Origin: Bacteroidales bacterium
GTDB taxonomy: Bacteria > Bacteroidota > Bacteroidia > Bacteroidales > GCA-2748055
DNA: 33,320 nucleotides
Assembly (NCBI GenBank): GCA_018400695.1
Contig: JAGYMF010000006.1
Span: forward strand, 1-33,320
Reading direction: 5' to 3'
Position 1 is the first letter of the stretch, and each line of letters starts with the position of its first letter. The notes beneath the pieces were generated by a model. That model did no database searches. It saw nothing but the letters and a program-made list of their open reading frames with translations, and was not told the DNA's origin. Both the position numbers and the translations under genes were made by a program. Below are positions 27,306 to 33,320 of this stretch, one piece after another.

Positions 27306-27881
27306 ATGAAGGAACTTATCCTACAACAACTGTCGGAGGCAGTGGATACGCTTGACAAATTTATGCATGATCCTGATAAGATTGCTGCAATAGCGGCAGC
27401 TGCCGGATTGCTGAGCGAATCAATTGGCAATGGAGGAAAGATCATCTCCTGCGGCAATGGGGGCTCGATGAGTGACGCCATGCATTTTGCCCAGGAGCTT
27501 ACCGGCAGGTTCAAGCACGACCGTCCCGCGCTACCTGCGATAAGTATTTCTGATCCTTCTCATCTTACCTGTACAGGAAATGATTATGGCTTTGAGCATG
27601 TCTTCTCACGGTTTATTGAAGGGATGGGAAATGCCGGAGATGTGCTTCTTGCTATCAGTACCAGTGGAAATTCCGCAAATGTAATCAATGCTGCTCAGGC
27701 GGCCCTTGAGAAGGGAATGAAGGTGGTTGCACTTACCGGGAAAACCGGAGGACTTCTCGCAAAGCTGGCCGATGTCGAGATCCGGGTGGAAGGAGCGACA
27801 TACAGTGACCGTGTACAGGAGATGCATATCAAGGTTATCCATATCCTGATCGAATTGATTGAGAGGACGGTGCTGGGATGA
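27306..27881 (+). CDS. gmhA: Phosphoheptose isomerase (SIS domain)
   Basis: [40 protein letters not shown]; GmhA-type C-terminus [17 protein letters not shown]. Confidence 0.92.
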   Translation: MKELILQQLSEAVDTLDKFMHDPDKIAAIAAAAGLLSESIGNGGKIISCGNGGSMSDAMHFAQELTGRFKHDRPALPAISISDPSHLTCTGNDYGFEHVFSRFIEGMGNAGDVLLAISTSGNSANVINAAQAALEKGMKVVALTGKTGGLLAKLADVEIRVEGATYSDRVQEMHIKVIHILIELIERTVLG

Positions 27882-27901
27882 CAGCCATGTTCCTTAATGG
27901 T

Positions 27902-30838
27902 TCAGCAGACGAATATCCGGGCATCGTCTGAGAACAGGAACCCAGTATGTTCAATCAGTGTGGGTGCGCGCAATGTATGCTCCTTTGTTTCATCTGTAGC
28001 GGTGCCATTCAGCAGGACCAGTATTTTTTTACTGACATCATCGTCGTGGAAATGTTCGGCATTGATCACAGCTCCTTTAGATACCAGGGATTTTACCTGT
28101 TCCAGCTTCCACTGACTGTAGGGTGGTATTTTGCTGAGCAGATTTTCTGCAAGCCGCTCACCTCCAATGTTCCATATGCGGTCTTCCAGTTCGGGATGCT
28201 TGCCGGTCAGTCTTGTCAGCTCTTTGATGGGCAATAAGAATACAGTAACAGGCGATTCTGCAAACACGCTGGCTGTCCGGGATCCGGTCAGACTGGCAAT
28301 CTCTCCAAGGAAAGCCCCGGTACTGAGTACTTCCACATCCTGACCGGAGATGGACACGCGTACAGTTCCCCTGGCCACAAAATAGAGGCCGTCGCTTGCA
28401 CTGTTTTCTTTGATGAAACGATCGCCCATTGTGTAGATACGTGTCTGGAACTTCGGGATCATATCTTCAAGCAGCATGGGATCCATTCCTTTGAACAGTG
28501 ATGATTCCCTGAGAAGCTTTTCAGTTTCGGGCTGACGAATAACCGGGGGTGAGTTCATGAGCCGTTTCATCCGTTCTTCGATCTCATCGATCAGCTTTTC
28601 TGCTTCAGCGCCCTCAAGTTGTCCGTTTTTTTGCATCCGCTCAACGGTGTACCGTTCATAATTGAGCAATGTACGGATGGCCTGTCTGGTAGCAACGGCA
28701 GTGTAGATCTCCGGGTAGTTCTTTCTAAGGTTCCTCAGGAATGTCTGTCCCAGGATTCTGTTCTCGGTAACCTCTTCTTCCAGTTGCTCAAGAATCTTTG
28801 AATCTTTCTCCTTGTTCTCCACGCTTTCAGCTCCAAGCCCTCTTACCATCCGTTCAATGAGTTTCAGGGCATCTTCCTGTGCCTGTACAAAGCCCCTTGC
28901 ACTGTCGTAGCTGACTGAGATCCTTTCGAAGAAGAATCTTCTCGAGAGGTTTGAAAGAAACGGGATGCGTTGCATGATGTCCAGGTACCTGCCGGTTTTC
29001 CAGTTTTCCTCCAGGTCCTTGCGCTGCGAGAGCGGGATCATCCCGCCTTCATCCAGGATCTTCTGAATGGTGTCTGAGAGACTCATCACCGCAGATGACC
29101 CGAGCAAACCGTCTTTAAACTGGTGCCAGTAGCTGCTTTTTTCCTTTTCAAGAATTCTTCTCCGGTACTCGGCAATGGTATCGATCTTGATATCAGAACC
29201 TTCGTTTTCCGGAACTGATTCAGGGAGAAATTCTTTCACGGCATCCCAGTTGGCCCTGCTGAGGTACCTGTCGGTTCTGGTTTTTTCATACGCGTTCACG
29301 GAACTGTTGTAGAGGTATTTTTTCGCATTGACCTGGATCAGTTTTTTTGCCGGCGAGATATCTGTCAGGCCAAGCTTCCTGACAAGTGGTTTGATGGTTG
29401 TGGCATTGACCAGCAACGTTAGTGTAACCAGTCCTGCAGTTAAAAACAGGAACTGTCCCCGGATCTCGGCAGGTATGGCGCTCTCTCCGGCAACGATCAG
29501 TGCCAGTGCCAGTCCGACAGCTCCCCTGAGGGCACCGTACCATACGATGACCGCATCTTTTTTTGGCAGGCCGTAGCCCGATTTGCGCATGACGGGGTAG
29601 AAGATCAGGATGACCAGTGCCCTGATAAGGTGGACACCTACATAGAGTATAAGCAGGATCAGGATATTTTTGCCTGTGACCGATACCTGTTCAGCAATAA
29701 CGACCCCGACGATAATGAAAATGAGTGTGTTGGCAATAAAAGCCAGTAGTTCCCAGAATTCATGAAGGAAGTGTTCGACTTCCGGACTGATGCGTGTCTT
29801 TCCTACGCTGGCCATGGCGAGTCCCAGAGCCACCAGGCCAAGCACCCCGGATACATGGAAATAGTATTCACAAATAAAGAAGGTGATATAGGCTGCAGCT
29901 ACGATTACACTGATCTCAACAAGGGCATCATTGAACACTTTTCTTACCCAGCGGATGGCGATACTGCCTATGATCACGCCGATCAATATACCTCCAACAG
30001 CGACCTTCAGAAATTCGCCAACCGGGGAGGCGTCTGTACTGCCGCCGCTGACCACAGTGAAGAAAAGCATAAACAGCACAATGGCGGTTCCGTCGTTCAG
30101 CATCGATTCCCCCTCAATCAGTGTCCCCAGCTTCTTGGATGCCCCCAGTTCCTTGAGCAACGCCACCACGGCGACCGGGTCGGTGGCACTGGCTACTGCG
30201 CCAAACATCAGTGCATACGCCCATCCCCAGCCGTTCAGCCCAAGCCCTATGCGGTCGATTCCGAGAACGATAAAGGCTGTAAGGAACATGGCAATGATAA
30301 TTCCGGGAATGGCCAGCAGGGATGCGTTCAGGGCACTTTTACGGAAGGTATGCACATCCATGGCGAAGGCTGCTTCAAAGATCAGCGTGGGCAGGAACAC
30401 GTACATAATGATATGCGGATCAATATTTCCGGCCCAGCTGAATGCCCTGTTGAGTAGTCCCATATCCACCCGTATACCTGCGATGTCTGTAATACCGAAC
30501 CAGCCAAGCCGCAGCATGGCCCCGAGGATCAGCCCGATAATGAGTAGCCAGACAGTAAATGGCAGGGGACTTTTTCGCAAGAAATGGCGTACCGCTGCAC
30601 CCATCAGCAGCGCGATAATGATGAAGAAAAGAGGTGCCATGTCAGCTCCGTGACTGCCCGAATGATCCTCTTCATGCATGGCGGAATCATGTTCGGGGGC
30701 GGCCTGGGTATGCGATGGCGGCGTCTCCTGCTCTGTGAGATGATGTTCAGGCTGATCAACAGGGTTCAGGGAGGAGAGCGTGCTGCTGCCTGAAATAAGC
30801 AACCCGATGGTCAGCGCGATAAAGAGTTTCGTTTTCAT
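27902..30838 (-). CDS. CPA1-type Na+/H+ antiporter with C-terminal cyclic-nucleotide-binding domain
   Basis: TM antiporter core (FGAVASATDPVAVVALLKELGASKKLGTLIEGESMLNDGTAIVLF); C-terminal FKGMDPMLLEDMIPKFQTRIYTMGDRFIKENSASDGLYFVARGTVRV...FLGEIASLTGSRTASVFA. Confidence 0.93.
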   Translation of the reverse strand: MKTKLFIALTIGLLISGSSTLSSLNPVDQPEHHLTEQETPPSHTQAAPEHDSAMHEEDHSGSHGADMAPLFFIIIALLMGAAVRHFLRKSPLPFTVWLLIIGLILGAMLRLGWFGITDIAGIRVDMGLLNRAFSWAGNIDPHIIMYVFLPTLIFEAAFAMDVHTFRKSALNASLLAIPGIIIAMFLTAFIVLGIDRIGLGLNGWGWAYALMFGAVASATDPVAVVALLKELGASKKLGTLIEGESMLNDGTAIVLFMLFFTVVSGGSTDASPVGEFLKVAVGGILIGVIIGSIAIRWVRKVFNDALVEISVIVAAAYITFFICEYYFHVSGVLGLVALGLAMASVGKTRISPEVEHFLHEFWELLAFIANTLIFIIVGVVIAEQVSVTGKNILILLILYVGVHLIRALVILIFYPVMRKSGYGLPKKDAVIVWYGALRGAVGLALALIVAGESAIPAEIRGQFLFLTAGLVTLTLLVNATTIKPLVRKLGLTDISPAKKLIQVNAKKYLYNSSVNAYEKTRTDRYLSRANWDAVKEFLPESVPENEGSDIKIDTIAEYRRRILEKEKSSYWHQFKDGLLGSSAVMSLSDTIQKILDEGGMIPLSQRKDLEENWKTGRYLDIMQRIPFLSNLSRRFFFERISVSYDSARGFVQAQEDALKLIERMVRGLGAESVENKEKDSKILEQLEEEVTENRILGQTFLRNLRKNYPEIYTAVATRQAIRTLLNYERYTVERMQKNGQLEGAEAEKLIDEIEERMKRLMNSPPVIRQPETEKLLRESSLFKGMDPMLLEDMIPKFQTRIYTMGDRFIKENSASDGLYFVARGTVRVSISGQDVEVLSTGAFLGEIASLTGSRTASVFAESPVTVFLLPIKELTRLTGKHPELEDRIWNIGGERLAENLLSKIPPYSQWKLEQVKSLVSKGAVINAEHFHDDDVSKKILVLLNGTATDETKEHTLRAPTLIEHTGFLFSDDARIFVC

Positions 30839-30958
30839 GAGATCCTGTTTCAGCGTTTCTGCAGGGAAAGATACAAATACTTTTAAAGATGCAAAGCGGC
30901 AGGTTGGCCTGAAAATTGCAGAACTTTTTTTGAGCGGTTCCTTAAATACAGAATCGTT

Positions 30959-30991
30959 TTTGGTTACTTCGGGTTTTATCCATTATTTTTG
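30959..30991 (+). promoter_or_regulatory. Candidate promoter TTTG-N21-TATTTTTG
   Basis: TTTG 30959-30962 and TATTTTTG 30984-30991 just upstream of the Tyr-rich lipoprotein gene. Confidence 0.45.
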
Positions 30992-31011
30992 CAGGTTTGA
31001 AGGAGATTGGT

Positions 31012-31602
31012 ATGAAGAAGATATTCAGATTGGTGACGGTTCTTGCTGTTTTTGGCTTGTTGACTGTTTCATGCGGTGTGCCGGGTGATCCCGGGCATTG
31101 TTATTTTTCGCTTAACTGGGAATATTACAATGAAGATTATGGGGTAACCTATTACGAGGATAACAATCCGGATACACCGGAAGCGGACCTGATTGAACCG
31201 GAATTGTGGTACGAATGTTACCCGGGCCGTTACGAATACTATTATGAAGCGCAAGACCCTGAGCGGTATTACTACTATACCGGGTTTTATATCCTGGAGC
31301 AGAATCCCGGGACTCCCGGGGGATTTCTGCACGACGGAATGGATGGTGCTGACACCTATTTTCCTCTTTATCTTTACATTATCAACAGGAAGGGGCTCTC
31401 GGCAGACGGTGCCCTCAAATCTACTGATGCCGGAAAGGGGGAGCGGCAGCACCTGAACGCCACGATTTCTGGTGAAGGTGTTCCGGCCGCAGCGGCGGTG
31501 GCTGTTGAACAGCGCAGCTGGGTGGAGGTGAGGGGTGACTGGAAACTTACCGTTGAGGAGGAGGTACGCATATTTGAGAAGGTGCCCGGAGAGGCGAAAT
31601 AG
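31012..31602 (+). CDS. Tyr-rich putative lipoprotein, unknown function
   Basis: MKKIFRLVTVLAVFGLLTVSCG lipobox-type signal; mature part rich in Tyr/acidic residues (YEYYYEAQDPERYYYYTGFY). Confidence 0.7.
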   Translation: MKKIFRLVTVLAVFGLLTVSCGVPGDPGHCYFSLNWEYYNEDYGVTYYEDNNPDTPEADLIEPELWYECYPGRYEYYYEAQDPERYYYYTGFYILEQNPGTPGGFLHDGMDGADTYFPLYLYIINRKGLSADGALKSTDAGKGERQHLNATISGEGVPAAAAVAVEQRSWVEVRGDWKLTVEEEVRIFEKVPGEAK

Positions 31603-31752
31603 TGATGTTGGTTAACATATGGCTGATTGTGCCGGTCGCCTGTGTTTACACGTAAAAGCTTAGGTTTTTTCGGGAAAAAAGTTACTTTTGCGTGGGAATT
31701 TTTCTTCCTGGATTCGTTTTTGGCTTTTCAGGACCAAATAGATATACATCTT

Positions 31753-32499
31753 ATGCTAATACTCCAGAAAGCAGGGCTTTCAGTCCTGTTCATGCTGTCA
31801 TTTTATGCGCTTTGTCTTTCACAGGATAGAATCCTACGGGCTGATAACAGCTATGCAGAGATTTTTGAGTTGACGAAAGCGAAATACGGCACAGACCAGC
31901 AGCTCTTCAACGGCGTCTATTTTGAAGATACCTACCGGAATGCCACAGGACACCCCTATTTTTCTGAAGACCGTTTCATGGAAGCCGACCTGGTCTATGG
32001 CAGCAAAATCTACCAGGGTGTGCTGCTCAAGTACGATCTATACCAGCAACAGGTACTGATCCATCAGGATGGACCCGGTCAGGGGCTGACGACACTGCTG
32101 AAAGAGGAATTCACCGGGGCGTTCAGTTTCGGGGGAATGGAGTTCAGGAGGGTGGTCACGGATGAAGGCATTTCGGGGTTTTACCAGCTGATCGCCGGTC
32201 AGGAGGACCTGCAAGGCTACAGGTTCTGGTTCAGGGAGCGTTATGAAAAGTTCAGCGATCAAAATACTATTTTATACAGTTTTTCGGAAAACAAGTCAAG
32301 GACATTCCTGATGATCGATGGGGTGTTGCAACAGTATAAAAGCAACTGGTCGTTCGTGCGGATATTTCCGGACGACATTCGCAGTGACATAAGGGCATTT
32401 CTCCGGTCGGAGGATATTAAAATGAACAGGGCAACCGATGAAATTATCACGCATGTGATTGCGTATTGTCAGGAACGCCTCGATAAACGAGAAATATAG
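31753..32499 (+). CDS. Exported hypothetical protein upstream of a TonB-receptor-like gene
   Basis: Track ORF opens at 31627 but ATG 31753 gives a signal peptide (MLILQKAGLSVLFMLSFYALCLSQ); a TACTTTTG -7-like element at 31683-31690 lies inside the longer frame. Confidence 0.72.
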   Translation: MLILQKAGLSVLFMLSFYALCLSQDRILRADNSYAEIFELTKAKYGTDQQLFNGVYFEDTYRNATGHPYFSEDRFMEADLVYGSKIYQGVLLKYDLYQQQVLIHQDGPGQGLTTLLKEEFTGAFSFGGMEFRRVVTDEGISGFYQLIAGQEDLQGYRFWFRERYEKFSDQNTILYSFSENKSRTFLMIDGVLQQYKSNWSFVRIFPDDIRSDIRAFLRSEDIKMNRATDEIITHVIAYCQERLDKREI

Positions 32500-32505
32500 G
32501 ATAGC

Positions 32506-33320
32506 ATGAAAAGGAATATTTTTCGTTTGTTCGCATTGGTGCTTCTTATTGTCTCTTCACTCAGTGTTTACGGACAGGAGGATTACCGTACCAGCCGTGC
32601 CTATGAAGAGATGCGGCTGACAGCCCTGGTTGAAGCACTTGAGGCCCATACAACTTTTGCTTTCTTTTTCGATCCCCATTATACCGATTCGATCGTTGCC
32701 GGACCTTTTGAGAAGGGAACCCCGCTGGATGAGGTCATACAGTTGTCGCTCCGCGGAACAAACCTGGATTTTCACAGGGAGGGAAACGCTTACTTTCTCT
32801 TCCCGGGAGACAACCTCATCACTGAACTTCCTGAATTCGAAACGCATCCTGACGTGGTGCAAGTGGAGGACGATGGCGAAAATGAGAACGGTAACAGGAA
32901 ATACCTGGAGACGATCAGCATCTCCAGGGACAATGTGATCACTGTGGGGGAGGCTCAGAGTAACGCTGTAGGTGGGAAAAGCATGGTAACCGGACACATT
33001 ATGAACAGGAGCACCGGGGAGGCCATGATCGGTGCCACAATCTATATCAAAGAGCTTGAGCTGGGAACCATCACGGATGTGAACGGCAGGTTCAGCCTCC
33101 GCATCTTTCCCGGTCAGTATACCATGTCCGTGAACCACATGGCCATGAAGGAGATCGAGTATGGCCTGATGGTGCTGTCAGGTGGCAGCCTGACCATCGG
33201 ACTTGAAAATGAGCTGATCGAGCTGGAGGAGATCACGGTATTCGACAAGCGACGTGGCAATGTGAAGGGGATGTTGATGGGGTTTGACAGGATCAGCGCC
33301 GCGGCTGTCAAGGAGATCCC
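32506..33320 (+). CDS. STN + CarboxypepD_reg-like domain protein, probable TonB-dependent receptor N-terminus (3' truncated by window edge)
   Basis: Open frame from ATG 32506 to the window end without stop, absent from the ORF track: MKRNIFRLFALVLLIVSSLSVYGQEDYRTSRAYEEMRLTALVEALEAHTTFAFFFDPHYTDSIV... (STN) then VTGHIMNRSTGEAMIGATIYIKELELGTITDVNGRFSLRIFPGQYTMSVNH (CarboxypepD_reg). Confidence 0.85.
   Translation, partial: MKRNIFRLFALVLLIVSSLSVYGQEDYRTSRAYEEMRLTALVEALEAHTTFAFFFDPHYTDSIVAGPFEKGTPLDEVIQLSLRGTNLDFHREGNAYFLFPGDNLITELPEFETHPDVVQVEDDGENENGNRKYLETISISRDNVITVGEAQSNAVGGKSMVTGHIMNRSTGEAMIGATIYIKELELGTITDVNGRFSLRIFPGQYTMSVNHMAMKEIEYGLMVLSGGSLTIGLENELIELEEITVFDKRRGNVKGMLMGFDRISAAAVKEI

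Noticed and set aside
29762-30653. Plus-strand ORFs of 231 aa and 240 aa
   Set aside because: Antisense to the antiporter membrane domain, overlapping each other in different frames; shadow ORFs.
31627-31752. N-terminal extension of the hypothetical ORF
   Set aside because: Contains a promoter-like TACTTTTG, and the internal ATG at 31753 gives a proper signal peptide.
32557-33138. 193-aa minus-strand ORF
   Set aside because: Antisense to the open STN/CarboxypepD_reg frame starting at 32506, which has clear signal peptide and domain motifs.

Overview
The window is about 33.3 kb of Bacteroidota-type chromosome: dense, mostly housekeeping genes, T9SS sorting-domain and SPOR-type proteins, and TAnnTTTG-type promoters. 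No rRNA, tRNA, CRISPR array, transposase or phage genes were recognised. Gene order: truncated ribD reductase end; an exported TPR / Ig-like / caspase-fold protein followed 3 nt later by a two-component-type beta-propeller / Y_Y_Y / SpoIIE phosphatase; LOG-family protein; thioredoxin; DnaE with a fused N-terminal DEDDh exonuclease; a very small T9SS sorting-domain protein; rpsP (long repetitive tail) and rimM; dapD-glycosyltransferase-tsaC; a Fur-family/yidD/znuACB-like zinc-uptake operon with a perfect 7-5-7 palindrome over its predicted promoter; two tandem PPi-type phosphofructokinases; SPOR lipoprotein; EEP-family protein, two rhomboids, mutL and a small membrane protein; gmhA; a CPA1-type Na+/H+ antiporter with a C-terminal cNMP-binding domain; a Tyr-rich lipoprotein; an exported hypothetical; and the 5' end of an STN/CarboxypepD_reg TonB-receptor-like gene that runs off the window and is absent from the ORF track. 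The best candidates for something under-described are the periplasmic caspase + propeller-SpoIIE pair, the Fur/yidD/znu operon with its operator and the tandem hairpins in the divergent intergenic region, and the standalone sorting-domain protein. All calls are from reading the sequence; no searches were run.
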